From: Clostridia bacterium
Lineage (GTDB): Bacteria > Bacillota > Clostridia > Christensenellales > Borkfalkiaceae
Direction: 5' to 3'
Length of the DNA: 14,614 nt
Assembly (NCBI GenBank): GCA_900766495.1
Contig: CAAFVM010000053.1
Span: 1 to 14,614 of the forward strand
This document shows positions 6,104 through 14,392 of this stretch, in pieces. The stretch's first letter is position 1. The number at the start of each line of letters is the position of its first letter. The notes beneath the pieces were generated by a model. It ran no database searches and was not told where the DNA came from. It worked only from the letters and a program-made list of their open reading frames with translations. The position numbers and the translations under genes are program-made.

Positions 6104-8032
6104 ATGAACGGTTCGAAAATAAAAGAAAAAATAGGCAAAGGAATTTTCGCCGCGGCGGCTGTTATATGCGTAATATCCGTTGTAGCGATTTTCGCCTTTC
6201 TTATTATTAAAAGCGTGCCTGCTCTGCAAAAAATAGGGCTTTTCAAGTTCTTGTTCGGCGACGTGTGGGCGCCCGACCAGGACGCGACCTATATTTCGCC
6301 CACGGGCAGATACGGCGTACTTACAATGATTGCAGGAACGCTTGCCGCAACTTTCGGCGCGCTTTTAATAGGCGGAATAAGCGGATATTTCACCGCGATA
6401 TTCCTTGCGTTTTACTGCCCTAAAAAACTTAAAAAACCGCTCTCGTCGGCGGTAAACCTGCTGGCGGGCGTGCCGTCGGTGGTATACGGATTTTTCGGTA
6501 TAGTCTGCCTGCTCCCCGCCCTTTCGGTTATTGCGCCGAACAACGGCACGGGGCTGCTCGCCACATCAATAATACTCGGCGTTATGATTTTGCCCACCGT
6601 GGTTTCGCTTTCGAAAACCGCGCTCGAAGCGGTGCCGCACAGTTATTACGAGGGTGCCGTGGCTATGGGCGCAACTCACAGCCAAACGGTTTTCAAGGTT
6701 ATGTCGCCCGCGGCTAAATCGGGCATAACGGCGGCGCTCGTTCTGGGCATAGGGCGCGCGCTCGGCGAAACAATGGCGGTGGTTATGGTCGCGGGCAACG
6801 CCCCCGCCTACCCCGACGGGTTGTTCTCGTCGTTCCGCGTGCTTACGGCGAACATAGTTCTTGAAATGGGCTATGCGGGCGAATTGCAGGAGGGCGCGCT
6901 TATAGCTACGGGCGTGGTGCTTCTCGTATTCGTTCTTATAGTGAACCTCGCGCTGAATTTCGTTTCCCGCGGGATAAAGCAAAACGGCGGCAAATTCAAG
7001 TTGCGTTTATTCAAAAAGTCCGCGGATAAGCCCGTTAACGGCACTTCGGGCGAAACGGAGGACGTAAAAAACGCCGCAGCCGAAGAACAAAAAACAGGCA
7101 AGAAAAAACCGCGTTTAACCTTTTTTAAAGACGCGAAAAACGGTTGGAACGCTTTCCTTTATAAAATAAAAGCGCCTGTGATAGGCAAAGTTCTGGCAAT
7201 AATTTCGGGAACGATTTCGGCGCTCGCGCTGTTTCTTATAGTGGGGTTCATCTTTGCGAAAGGCTTCCCCTATTTAATTAAAAACCCGCAACTGATTTAC
7301 GGCAAATTCGAGCAAGGTTCCGAAGAAATTTCAATTCTGCCCGCAATTGTGGTAACGCTGTATTCGGTTGCGTTAAGCCTGCTTATCGCCCTGCCCGTGG
7401 GCATTATGACGGCAATATTTTTGAACGAATACACCAAGAAAACCAACTTCTTCGTCCGCGCCATACGCACCGCAATCGACGTGTTGAGCGGCGTGCCGTC
7501 TATTGTTTACGGCTTGTTCGGAATGATTACTTTCGTGCCGCTGTTCGGCGGTTCGTCTGCGGCGAACAACGTTCTTGCGGGCGTTTGCACTGTTTCTATG
7601 ATGCTTCTGCCCACGGTCGTGCGCTCTACCGAAGAAAGCCTTAAAGCCGTGCCCGACAGCCTGCGCGAGGGCAGTTTCGGTTTGGGCGCGGGCAAACTGC
7701 ACACTATATTCAAAGTGGTTCTGCCCTCGGCGATGCCCGGCATTTTGTCGGCGGTAATCCTTTCGATGGGCAGGGTTATAAGCGAATCGGCGCCGTTTTT
7801 ATACACGATGGGTTCGGTAATAGCCCCTATTCCAAAAGACATAAGCAAGCAAGGCGGAGCTTCCCTCGCCGTGGCGCTTTATCAGCTTTCGGGCGAAGGT
7901 TGGTATATGGACCAGGCTTACGCCACCGCGGTGGTTCTTATAGTAATAGTTCTGGCGCTTAATCTGGCGGCGGAATTCTGCGCGGCAAAACTGAATAAAA
8001 AGTTAGGAGGAAACGCAAATGGCAAAAAATAA
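6104..8032 (+). CDS. pstCA: Fused PstC-PstA phosphate transporter permease
   Basis: One 642-residue membrane protein carries both permease subunits of the Pst importer, which normally are separate PstC and PstA chains forming the channel. Residues 1-290 are PstC-like: a first membrane helix at about 13-36, a multi-helix core with LAGVPSVVYGFFG, and an EAA coupling loop about 176-225 (AVPHSYYEGAVAMGATHSQT, then GRALGETMAV). Residues 291-355 are a charged, Lys/Glu-rich, probably cytoplasmic linker. Residues 356-642 are PstA-like, with LSGVPSIVYGLFG and a second EAA loop at about 515-560 (AVPDSLREGSFGLGAGKLHT, then GRVISESAP). The reading frame is continuous with no sign of an internal stop. No convincing ribosome site precedes ATG 6104. 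The last 14 bases overlap pstB, and the pstB ribosome site lies inside this gene, so the two are translationally coupled. Confidence 0.93.
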   Translation: MNGSKIKEKIGKGIFAAAAVICVISVVAIFAFLIIKSVPALQKIGLFKFLFGDVWAPDQDATYISPTGRYGVLTMIAGTLAATFGALLIGGISGYFTAIFLAFYCPKKLKKPLSSAVNLLAGVPSVVYGFFGIVCLLPALSVIAPNNGTGLLATSIILGVMILPTVVSLSKTALEAVPHSYYEGAVAMGATHSQTVFKVMSPAAKSGITAALVLGIGRALGETMAVVMVAGNAPAYPDGLFSSFRVLTANIVLEMGYAGELQEGALIATGVVLLVFVLIVNLALNFVSRGIKQNGGKFKLRLFKKSADKPVNGTSGETEDVKNAAAEEQKTGKKKPRLTFFKDAKNGWNAFLYKIKAPVIGKVLAIISGTISALALFLIVGFIFAKGFPYLIKNPQLIYGKFEQGSEEISILPAIVVTLYSVALSLLIALPVGIMTAIFLNEYTKKTNFFVRAIRTAIDVLSGVPSIVYGLFGMITFVPLFGGSSAANNVLAGVCTVSMMLLPTVVRSTEESLKAVPDSLREGSFGLGAGKLHTIFKVVLPSAMPGILSAVILSMGRVISESAPFLYTMGSVIAPIPKDISKQGGASLAVALYQLSGEGWYMDQAYATAVVLIVIVLALNLAAEFCAAKLNKKLGGNANGKK

Positions 8033-8804
8033 ACCCGTTGAAAAAACCGTGTTCGGGCAGAATATATCGGTAAAAAACGCAAATCTTTATTACGGCGACT
8101 TTCACGCCCTTAAAGATATGAACATAGAAATCCCCGCAAAACAGGTTACGGCGTTCATAGGTCCGTCGGGCTGCGGAAAATCCACCTTTTTAAAATGCTT
8201 CAACCGAATGAACGACCTTGTGGACGGCTGTAAAATAAGCGGCGATTTCAAAATAGGCGAAACCGATATTTACGGAAAAATAGACGTAAACGAACTGCGC
8301 CGCAGCGTGGGCATGGTTTTCCAAAAGCCAAACCCGTTCCCCATGAGCGTTTACGACAACGTGGCTTACGGTCCCCGCACCCGCGGAATTTTCAAGCGCG
8401 CCGAGCTTGACGAAATCGTGGAGCGTTCGCTTAAAGGAGCTTCGATGTGGGACGAACTTAAAGGCAGACTGGATAAATCGGCGCTCGCGCTTTCGGGCGG
8501 GCAACAGCAAAGGCTTTGCATAGCGCGCGCGCTTGCCGCCGACCCGCAAATACTTTTAATGGACGAACCTACTTCCGCTCTCGACCCAATTTCTACCGGA
8601 AAAATCGAAGAACTTATTGAAGAGCTGAAAAAGGATATTACAATAGTAATAGTAACGCATAATATGCAACAGGCAACCCGCATTGCCGATAAAACCGCGT
8701 TCTTCCTGCTGGGCGAGCTTGTGGAATACGACGACACCGAGAAAATATTCTCCGCCCCCGCCGATAAACGCACCGAAAATTACATTACGGGCAGATTCGG
8801 TTAA
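8019..8804 (+). CDS. pstB: Phosphate ABC transporter ATP-binding protein PstB
   Basis: This 261-residue ATPase drives phosphate import from the cytoplasmic face of the PstC/A channel. All ABC motifs are intact: Walker A GPSGCGKST (48-56), Q-loop Gln102 in MVFQKPNPFPMS (a PstB-typical segment), signature LSGGQQQR (158-165), Walker B ILLMDEP (178-184) with catalytic Glu183, and the switch His214 in VTHN. NRMNDL after Walker A and the C-terminal TENYITGRFG are also typical of PstB. The length is normal for the family. The start is set by GGAGG (8006-8010), inside the 14-base overlap with the permease gene. One ATPase gene serves one fused permease, so two PstB copies would be expected per transporter. 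Confidence 0.97.
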   Translation: MAKNKPVEKTVFGQNISVKNANLYYGDFHALKDMNIEIPAKQVTAFIGPSGCGKSTFLKCFNRMNDLVDGCKISGDFKIGETDIYGKIDVNELRRSVGMVFQKPNPFPMSVYDNVAYGPRTRGIFKRAELDEIVERSLKGASMWDELKGRLDKSALALSGGQQQRLCIARALAADPQILLMDEPTSALDPISTGKIEELIEELKKDITIVIVTHNMQQATRIADKTAFFLLGELVEYDDTEKIFSAPADKRTENYITGRFG

Positions 8805-8869
8805 GCCTTATTAAGCCGTTTATAAAAAAATTAGCAAAAAACTTGAAAAAAGGAGGTTTTTAGTATATA

Positions 8870-9514
8870 ATGAGTATAAGAACAAAATACGAAACCGAAC
8901 TCGAAAGCGTTTTCAATAAACTGGTAAAAATGTGCCACGACGTGGAGCTTGCCATCGAAAAATCCGTTACCGCGCTCATCACGCGCGACGACGAACTTGC
9001 CCGCAACGTTATGCGCGACGATAAAAACGTCGACGCTTCCGAGCGCGAAATAGAACAGGATTGCTTAAAAATTCTGCTTATGGAACACCCCGTAGCCACC
9101 GATTTCCGCGAGGTTTCGGCTGCGCTTAAAATGATTACCGACCTTGAACGCATAGGCGACCAGGCGGCGGACATAAGCGAAATATCGCTGCAATTCGGCA
9201 AGCAAAAGTTCATTAAAAAACCCGAACATATCGAAATGATGGCAAAGATTGTCATAGGTATGGTGAAAGACGGCGTGCATAGCTTTATTAACCGCGACAA
9301 GACTGCGGCAAAAGCTTTGGATTCGCGCGACGACAGGGTTGACGAACTTTTCGAAACGGTAAAAACCGAGCTCGTCGCTCTTATAAGAAACGACCCCGCG
9401 AGCGCAGATCAGGCAATTTTATTTATGATGATTGCAAAATACCTCGAACGCATAGGCGATCACGCGGTAAACATCGGCGAATGGGCGGAATACGCGGCTA
9501 CCGGAGCGAGATAG
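8870..9514 (+). CDS. phoU: Phosphate signalling regulator PhoU
   Basis: This 214-residue cytoplasmic helical protein links the Pst transporter to the PhoR kinase and represses the Pho response when phosphate is plentiful. It contains the two tandem PhoU repeats of the family, each with the metal-binding signature: ERIGDQA at 93-99 and ERIGDHAVNIGEW from 193, about 100 residues apart. An AGGAGG at 8851-8856 precedes ATG 8870, with an unusually long 13-base gap. An in-frame TAG at 8861-8863 excludes an earlier start, so the long spacing is real or the start is slightly further downstream. It follows pstB by 65 bases and precedes the two-component genes, the classical order. Confidence 0.95.
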   Translation: MSIRTKYETELESVFNKLVKMCHDVELAIEKSVTALITRDDELARNVMRDDKNVDASEREIEQDCLKILLMEHPVATDFREVSAALKMITDLERIGDQAADISEISLQFGKQKFIKKPEHIEMMAKIVIGMVKDGVHSFINRDKTAAKALDSRDDRVDELFETVKTELVALIRNDPASADQAILFMMIAKYLERIGDHAVNIGEWAEYAATGAR

Positions 9515-9680
9515 TTTTTATTATTTGCAAAAACAACCTCCGCCCCGCACATTTTTCTGTTTAATCGCGCAATATAAAAATGCGGCTATAACACCGCTAA
9601 CTGCACTTTCGGTTTTAATTCGCCTGTGTAAAGCGAAAAAAAATATATCCGCCCGCAAAAGGCAAAAAGGAGACACCCGA

Positions 9681-10349
9681 TTGGAAAAAAACATAATTTA
9701 CGCGGTTGACGACGAACAGTCGATAAGGGAAGTTTACGAATGCGCGCTTGAAAGCGCGGGATATGAAATTAAATGTTTTTCCTGCGCGGACGAGCTTTTC
9801 CTCGCTTTAAAAAATCGTCTGCCCGACCTGTTTATTCTTGACATAATGCTTGACGGCACCGACGGTTACGAAATTTTGAAAAGACTGCGCGAAAACTCCG
9901 CCACCGAATTTACTCCCGTAATAATGGTTTCGGCTAAAACCGAAGAAACCGACAAGGTGCGCGGGCTGAATTCGGGCGCGGACGACTATCTTGCCAAGCC
10001 TTTCGGCGTAATGGAACTTGTTGCTCGGGTAAAAGCAAAACTGCGCGCAAAAAACGCAAAGCCGTCTTCGCTTGTTTATAAAGATATCGAAATAAACAAT
10101 TCAAAACACGAAGCCTGCGTAAAAGGCAAAAAACTTGCGCTCACTTTAAAACAATACGAACTTTTAAAGCTTTTCGTGGCAAACGCCGAAACGGTTATCA
10201 GGCGAGACGACATACTCGACGCCGTTTGGGGCGAAAATTACGGCGAAACACGCACCCTCGATATTCACGTGGGCGAACTGCGTAAATTTTTAAGCGATTC
10301 GGAAGCCGAAATCGCCACAGTCCGCGGCGTAGGATACGTTCTGAAATAA
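9681..10349 (+). CDS. phoP: PhoP/PhoB-type response regulator
   Basis: This is a 222-residue OmpR/PhoB-family transcription factor. The receiver domain (about 1-118) has the acidic pair Asp10-Asp11, phospho-acceptor Asp54 in FILDIMLDG, the switch Ser in MVSAK and the conserved Lys in AKPF. The winged-helix DNA-binding domain (about 125-222) ends with the typical RTLDIHVGELRKFL and VRGVGYVLK. I chose TTG 9681 because AAGGAG (9667-9672) lies eight bases upstream and the protein then begins directly at the first receiver strand (EKNIIYAVDDE). The frame stays open back to TTG 9525, but those 52 extra residues are unlike the family. With the adjacent kinase and pst genes it most likely controls phosphate-starvation genes, including this operon through the TTTACA repeats. 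The 166 bases between phoU and this gene hold no clear promoter. Confidence 0.92.
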   Translation: MEKNIIYAVDDEQSIREVYECALESAGYEIKCFSCADELFLALKNRLPDLFILDIMLDGTDGYEILKRLRENSATEFTPVIMVSAKTEETDKVRGLNSGADDYLAKPFGVMELVARVKAKLRAKNAKPSSLVYKDIEINNSKHEACVKGKKLALTLKQYELLKLFVANAETVIRRDDILDAVWGENYGETRTLDIHVGELRKFLSDSEAEIATVRGVGYVLK

Positions 10350-10399
10350 AAACCTCAAAATTCCGCAAAACGGTTTTTTCAGGCAAAAACAATAAAAAA

Positions 10400-12247
10400 A
10401 TGAGAAAGAAATTTATATTATTCAATTTTTTAATTATAGCTCTCGCCCTTGCGGCATTATTTGCGTTCGGCGTTTCGGCAAGTCGCGAATCACATTTTAA
10501 CGAAGCCGAAAAAAAAATTGACGAAATTACAAGAATTTACGTCAATAACTATTCGGAAGAAATTAAAAACAATCTTAAAAAAAATACGCCGAAAGACATT
10601 CGCGTTACCATAATAGCGGCAGACGGCACCGTAATTGCCGACAGCGAAACCGACGACGTTTCCACCTTTGAAAATCACGTGAACCGCGAAGAAATAATTG
10701 CCGCATACAAAGGCGAGCCTAAAAAAGTGCGCCGTCACAGCGACACTTTGGGCAAAGACATGGTATATTTCGCCCTTAAAACCGCCGAAGACGAAAGCGG
10801 CAATTTCGTTTACGTGCGCGTAGCGGTCCCCGTGGAAAGCGTGAACGGTTACGTCGCGCAAACGGCAGCCACCGGCGTTTACGTTCTGCTTGCCGCTCTT
10901 GCCGTTTCTTTGATTTTGGGTTTTGCCGCCGCAAACAGTCTGCTTAAACCGCTCAACGAGGTAAAAAGTAGCCTCGAAGCCGTAAATTCGGGAAACTTCA
11001 AAGAAATTTCGCGCGCAGCCGGCGACCCCGACATAAACGCCATTCTTTCGGAAATTAACGGGCTTAACCAAAAACTTCAAAAAAGCATAAAAGAAACAAG
11101 CGACGAAAAAGAACGGCTTGACTATATTTTAAGCAACGTTTCCGACGGCATAATTGTTTTGGGGCGCGACGGAAACGTGGTTATAGCCAATAAAAACGCA
11201 TCGGCGGCATTCGGGATAACCGAACTTTGCGGCAGATCGTTTACGGTACTTACCGAAAACGAAAAATTTAACGAATCAGTTGAAAAAGCCGTTTACAACC
11301 AAACCGACGACAATTTTGAATTTTCGCCGTCCGACGGTAAAACATATATGGTCTCGGTCAAAAACCTTGAAAAAGGGTTTGTCGCGGTGGTTTTATCGGA
11401 CGTTACCGCAATTAAAAACGCCGAAAAAACCCGCAGCGAGTTTTTCGATAACGCCGGGCACGAGCTTAAAACTCCCCTCACCGCGGTAAAGGGCTTCAAC
11501 GATATGATAGCCATCACCTCCTCCGACGAAAAAATAAAAGAGTATTCGCAAAAAATCGATAAAGAACTTTCGCGCGTAATTCTTTTAATCAACGAAATGC
11601 TTTCGCTTTCCAGATTGGAAACTCAAAAAACGGCGATGCCGGCAAAACCTCTCGATCTTGTTAAAACAGCCGAAGAGGTTGCCGAAACGCTTGCTCCCAT
11701 CGCGCAAAAAGCCGAAGTAAAAATTTCGGTTTCCGGCAACGGAAGTTACCCCATAGCAAAGGAACACGCGGTGGAACTTATTAAAAACCTTGCCGAAAAC
11801 GGCGTGCGCTATAACGAGAAAGGCGGATTCGTTAAAATAAATATCGACGAAAACAAAAACAAAGTGGTTTTAACCGTAACCGACAACGGAATCGGCATAG
11901 AACCCGAACACCTGCCACGCGTTTTTGAAAGATTTTACCGCGTAAACAAATCGCGTTCGCGCGAAACGGGCGGAACAGGGCTTGGCCTTTCGATAGTCAA
12001 ACACGTTTGTTCGATTTATAACGCCGATCCGGTAATACAATCGGAATACGGAACGGGAACCACGGTCACCGTAACGTTTTATAAAGGCAAAAAAGAAGAA
12101 GCCCCCTCGTTGCCCGCAAAACAAAACGAAAACAGCGAACAAGCGGAATCGTGCGAAAAGTCGGAAACATCCCACGAAAAAGCAAACCGGTTTACCGAAT
12201 CAGATATTTGCGCGGCAGACACGTTGCACAGCAACCGCAAAAAATAA
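10400..12247 (+). CDS. phoR: PhoR-type membrane sensor histidine kinase
   Basis: This 615-residue kinase is the partner of the preceding response regulator. Order: membrane helix about 5-26; an extracytoplasmic PhoR-type domain (VTIIAADGTVIADSE, then ENH, HSDTLGKDMVYFA); second helix about 157-178; HAMP about 179-235; cytoplasmic PAS about 238-340 (ILSNVSDGIIVLGRDG); HisKA with phospho-acceptor His354 in NAGHELKTPLTAVKGF; and an ATPase domain with N-box (NLAENGVRYN, about 463), G1 DNGIGIEP (about 496), FERFYR and G2 GGTGLGLSIVKH (about 525). The C-terminal 55 residues (560-615) are a hydrophilic Glu/Ser/Lys-rich tail not usual in PhoR. The extracytoplasmic and PAS domains match the Bacillus-type PhoR plan. 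The gap to phoP is 50 bases, and no clear ribosome site precedes ATG 10400. Confidence 0.93.
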   Translation: MRKKFILFNFLIIALALAALFAFGVSASRESHFNEAEKKIDEITRIYVNNYSEEIKNNLKKNTPKDIRVTIIAADGTVIADSETDDVSTFENHVNREEIIAAYKGEPKKVRRHSDTLGKDMVYFALKTAEDESGNFVYVRVAVPVESVNGYVAQTAATGVYVLLAALAVSLILGFAAANSLLKPLNEVKSSLEAVNSGNFKEISRAAGDPDINAILSEINGLNQKLQKSIKETSDEKERLDYILSNVSDGIIVLGRDGNVVIANKNASAAFGITELCGRSFTVLTENEKFNESVEKAVYNQTDDNFEFSPSDGKTYMVSVKNLEKGFVAVVLSDVTAIKNAEKTRSEFFDNAGHELKTPLTAVKGFNDMIAITSSDEKIKEYSQKIDKELSRVILLINEMLSLSRLETQKTAMPAKPLDLVKTAEEVAETLAPIAQKAEVKISVSGNGSYPIAKEHAVELIKNLAENGVRYNEKGGFVKINIDENKNKVVLTVTDNGIGIEPEHLPRVFERFYRVNKSRSRETGGTGLGLSIVKHVCSIYNADPVIQSEYGTGTTVTVTFYKGKKEEAPSLPAKQNENSEQAESCEKSETSHEKANRFTESDICAADTLHSNRKK

Positions 12248-12287
12248 AGCAGTGTTGCAAAACCGACGAACACCCCCCCGTCTATAC

Positions 12288-12953
12288 TTATTTATCGAAT
12301 ATTTTTACTCCCGAGCCGATTTCGAAATGGCAAATTGCTATTCCGAGATCGGTTTTCGCATAAAAAGCAGATTTTGCGCGAGCTTTAACCTTGCCGTCGT
12401 TATAAGAAAAAACAAACTTTTGTTGATTTATGGCAGTAGGAGCTTTAAGCGCAGCTTTTACTCCGTTAAAAAACCATTCGGGGGCATTTTTCAAGTCGCC
12501 GTCGGTTACTTGTTCGACGGTTTTCGACTTTTGCGTTCTGCCGCCCGCAGCGCCGTAACCTACGGCTATTACCAAAAGCAATTTCTCTCCCCTTTTCACC
12601 TCGAACGCGCCTGTCGTTTTTGAATAAGTAAGAGCAACCCAGCAGGTATTTAAACCGAGCGTTTGCGCGTAAAGCACGAATTTTTCGCCGTAATAACCGC
12701 ATTTTTCCTGAAAATCCGCAGTTTTTTTGCCGACCACCGCCACGTAGTTTTTTACGCCGGAAAATTTGCCGTAATGAGCCATTCTTCCGCCGAAAGCTTT
12801 CGGCTCGTTTATAACCAATTGCATATTGAGTCCGCTTTCGTCGTTAAGCCTTTGTAGTTCTGTTTGTAATTTCTTTAAAGTTTCTCCCTCGATGTTTTTA
12901 TCGGTATAACTTCTTATCGAATGTCTTTCTTCTATAGCCTGTAATAAATCCAT
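12288..12953 (-). CDS. Putative nitroreductase (TM-nitroreductase-like, FMN-dependent)
   Basis: This 221-residue cytoplasmic protein starts with MDLLQAIEERHSIRSYTDKNI, the N-terminal FMN-contact pattern of the nitroreductase superfamily. The later motifs GLNTCWVAL, LLLVIAVGYG and EWFFNGVKAALKAPTAINQQ match the putative TM-nitroreductase subfamily, as I recall it. Such enzymes use NAD(P)H and FMN to reduce nitro groups, quinones or similar compounds; the natural substrate is unknown. AGAGGA at about 12961-12966 gives a good ribosome site for ATG 12953. It is convergent with phoR, with 40 bases between the stops, and divergent from the flippase gene, sharing a 79-base promoter region. No functional link to the phosphate genes is evident. 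Confidence 0.82.
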   Translation of the reverse strand: MDLLQAIEERHSIRSYTDKNIEGETLKKLQTELQRLNDESGLNMQLVINEPKAFGGRMAHYGKFSGVKNYVAVVGKKTADFQEKCGYYGEKFVLYAQTLGLNTCWVALTYSKTTGAFEVKRGEKLLLVIAVGYGAAGGRTQKSKTVEQVTDGDLKNAPEWFFNGVKAALKAPTAINQQKFVFSYNDGKVKARAKSAFYAKTDLGIAICHFEIGSGVKIFDK

Positions 12954-12968
12954 TTTTTTCCTCTTTGC

Positions 12969-12997
12969 TTGATTTATTTTTATTTTTGTTGTATAAT
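12969..12997 (+). promoter_or_regulatory. Sigma-A-type promoter of the flippase-like gene
   Basis: TTGATT (12969-12974) and a perfect TATAAT (12992-12997) are separated by 17 bases. Transcription would start near 13004, giving a leader of about 29 bases before ATG 13033. The element lies between divergent genes. A minus-strand promoter for the nitroreductase must overlap it, but I could not find a good one. Confidence 0.7.
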
Positions 12998-13032
12998 AAT
13001 ATCGGAAATTCTATTAATTTGCGGACGAATTT

Positions 13033-14085
13033 ATGAAAAAGAACTATAAATACGCGTTGAATATTTTTATTATAATTGCGATAACCGCACTTTCTGCCTT
13101 GTTTTTATGGAAAAAGGGAGTATTCTCCGCCGAAACGTTCAAAAATCTGTCGCCTGCCGCAATTGCGGGAGTATCGGCTGTATATTTCGCGCATTTATGC
13201 CTTAATTCACTGGTAAATTTTCTTACCGTACGTTCGTCGATAAGCGGCTGGAATTATGCAAACGCATTTTCGGAACTTGTTTACGGCAGGCTCGGTTCTG
13301 AAATAACTCCGTTTAAAAGCGGACATTTTCCGTTCCGCACATTATATTTCGAACAACGAGGGTTGCCGTTTTTTCAGGCAATGACGGCGTTTACGCAAAG
13401 CCAGATAATCGCCTCGGCTGCAAGCGTTTTTAACTATTTTATAATTTTCATAATCACCCTGTCGCTTAAAAAAACTTTACCCGTAGGCGACGTAAACATA
13501 GGTCTGTGGCTTATAAGTTTGGTCGGATTAAGCTTTCATATCGCGGCGGCATCCTTGTTTTTGCTGCTCGCATTCGTAAAACCGCTGCAAAAATTTTTTA
13601 TATTAACTGCGGCAAAAATAACCTGCCGCAAAAAAAGCGACGAAGAAAAAAACGCTTTCATAACCGAGCAAACGCTTAAATACGAAATTTATCGCGAACA
13701 AATCAAGCTGATGCCAAAGAAAACCGCACGTTATATCCTGCCGTTTTTTTTATATATCGCAGATATGTTTTTATCCGCTTCATCGGTTTATGCAGCATAT
13801 CTTTTTTCTGCAGGCACGATTTTTTCGGTAAACGAATACTTCTCTTTCTATATCGCCACCCTTGCGGCAACGTATATTACAAACATAATTCCCATACCGG
13901 GCGGAAGCGGAAGCAGCGAAGCGGCGTTCCTGCTCATATTTTCGCAAACTTTGGGCAACTCTCTTGCGGGAACCGTTCTTCTCGTATGGAAATTGGGAAA
14001 CTTCTATATGCCTATAATTTCCGAATCCGTATTTTTCGCCGTCGTTACCGTTTTGAATAACCGCCGCAGCAAAAAAAGCCGATAA
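13033..14085 (+). CDS. Flippase-like integral membrane protein (LPG-synthase TM / UPF0104 family)
   Basis: This 350-residue polytopic membrane protein resembles the transmembrane domain of lysylphosphatidylglycerol synthase MprF, a family of lipid or polyprenyl-linked flippases. It has hydrophobic segments at the N-terminus (about 8-26), around 44-67, 125-148, 155-185, 236-256, 270-285 and 310-340. The family motif PIPGGSGSSEAAF occupies about 287-299, and an ITPFKSGHFPFR segment near 91-102 corresponds to the TP(x)GG(x)P motif of relatives. A basic, charged stretch around 190-232 is probably cytoplasmic. It lacks the soluble aminoacyltransferase domain of full MprF, so it is a stand-alone transporter-like module with unknown cargo. 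The ribosome site is weak (GGA at 13023-13025). It has its own promoter and is probably monocistronic. Confidence 0.82.
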   Translation: MKKNYKYALNIFIIIAITALSALFLWKKGVFSAETFKNLSPAAIAGVSAVYFAHLCLNSLVNFLTVRSSISGWNYANAFSELVYGRLGSEITPFKSGHFPFRTLYFEQRGLPFFQAMTAFTQSQIIASAASVFNYFIIFIITLSLKKTLPVGDVNIGLWLISLVGLSFHIAAASLFLLLAFVKPLQKFFILTAAKITCRKKSDEEKNAFITEQTLKYEIYREQIKLMPKKTARYILPFFLYIADMFLSASSVYAAYLFSAGTIFSVNEYFSFYIATLAATYITNIIPIPGGSGSSEAAFLLIFSQTLGNSLAGTVLLVWKLGNFYMPIISESVFFAVVTVLNNRRSKKSR

Positions 14086-14222
14086 AGTCGTTTAATCTTT
14101 TTCCCATGTCCGCCGCAAAAAATTTTTTCATCGGGTATTGCGTTTATATTGCATGATAATCGACTGCAGTTACTTACTTTATCTTATTTTAATACATTCC
14201 CGACCTGCTGTCAAATAAAAAA

Positions 14223-14277
14223 TCGTTTTTTGCGTCCGGCGTTTGATCGGCAAACGGACTTCCGGCTTAAAAAACGA
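14223..14277. repeat. Large imperfect inverted repeat / hairpin
   Basis: The outer arms TCGTTTTTT (14223-14231) and AAAAAACGA (14269-14277) are perfect 9-base complements. Inside, CCGG (14236-14239) can pair with CCGG (14262-14265) and CGTTTG (14240-14245) with CAAACG (14251-14256) around the loop ATCGG, leaving a GACTT bulge. A T6 run follows at 14281-14286. It could be a bidirectional terminator for the flippase transcript, a small structured RNA, or a remnant of a short mobile repeat. Confidence 0.6.
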
Positions 14278-14347
14278 GCATTTTTTATTTATCTTTTTAT
14301 TAAAACGGATAAAAAAACATTTATTTTTAAAACAGACATAAAAACGG

Positions 14348-14376
14348 TTGTAAAAAAAATATAAATCTGCTAAAAT
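14348..14376 (+). promoter_or_regulatory. Promoter of tRNA-Gln
   Basis: TTGTAA (14348-14353) and TAAAAT (14371-14376) are separated by 17 bases. The predicted start near 14383 lies ten bases upstream of the mature tRNA. Confidence 0.55.
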
Positions 14377-14392
14377 ATTAACGTTTTAGCAT

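Larger units (their letters stand above)
14086..14392. other. AT-rich intergenic region between flippase gene and tRNA-Gln
   Basis: These 307 bases hold no convincing gene. A 71-codon open frame at 14149-14364 lacks a ribosome site, has a Lys/Phe/Thr-rich composition typical of translated AT-rich DNA, and overlaps the tRNA promoter. The region contains an AAAAAATTTTTT palindrome near 14118-14129, the large imperfect hairpin at 14223-14277, and the tRNA promoter at its right end. No clear intrinsic terminator directly follows the flippase gene. Confidence 0.6.

Noticed and set aside
8805..8869. Promoter or terminator between pstB and phoU
   Set aside because: The spacer holds a repeated TTAAGCC and A-tracts but no convincing -35/-10 pair and no stable hairpin with a U-tract.
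9525..9680. N-terminal extension of the response regulator from TTG 9525
   Set aside because: The 52 extra residues are unlike any receiver N-terminus. A good ribosome site precedes TTG 9681, which starts the protein at the usual first strand.
10360..10380. Small terminator or attenuator between phoP and phoR
   Set aside because: CCG-caaaa-CGG followed by six T bases gives only a 3-bp stem, too weak to support.
12272..12280. Run of seven C bases between phoR and the nitroreductase gene as a phase-variable tract
   Set aside because: It is outside both coding regions and not at a promoter, so slippage would have no evident effect; it may also be a sequencing artefact.
14149..14364. 71-codon open frame before tRNA-Gln
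   Set aside because: There is no ribosome site, the composition is that of translated AT-rich DNA, and it covers the hairpin and the tRNA promoter.
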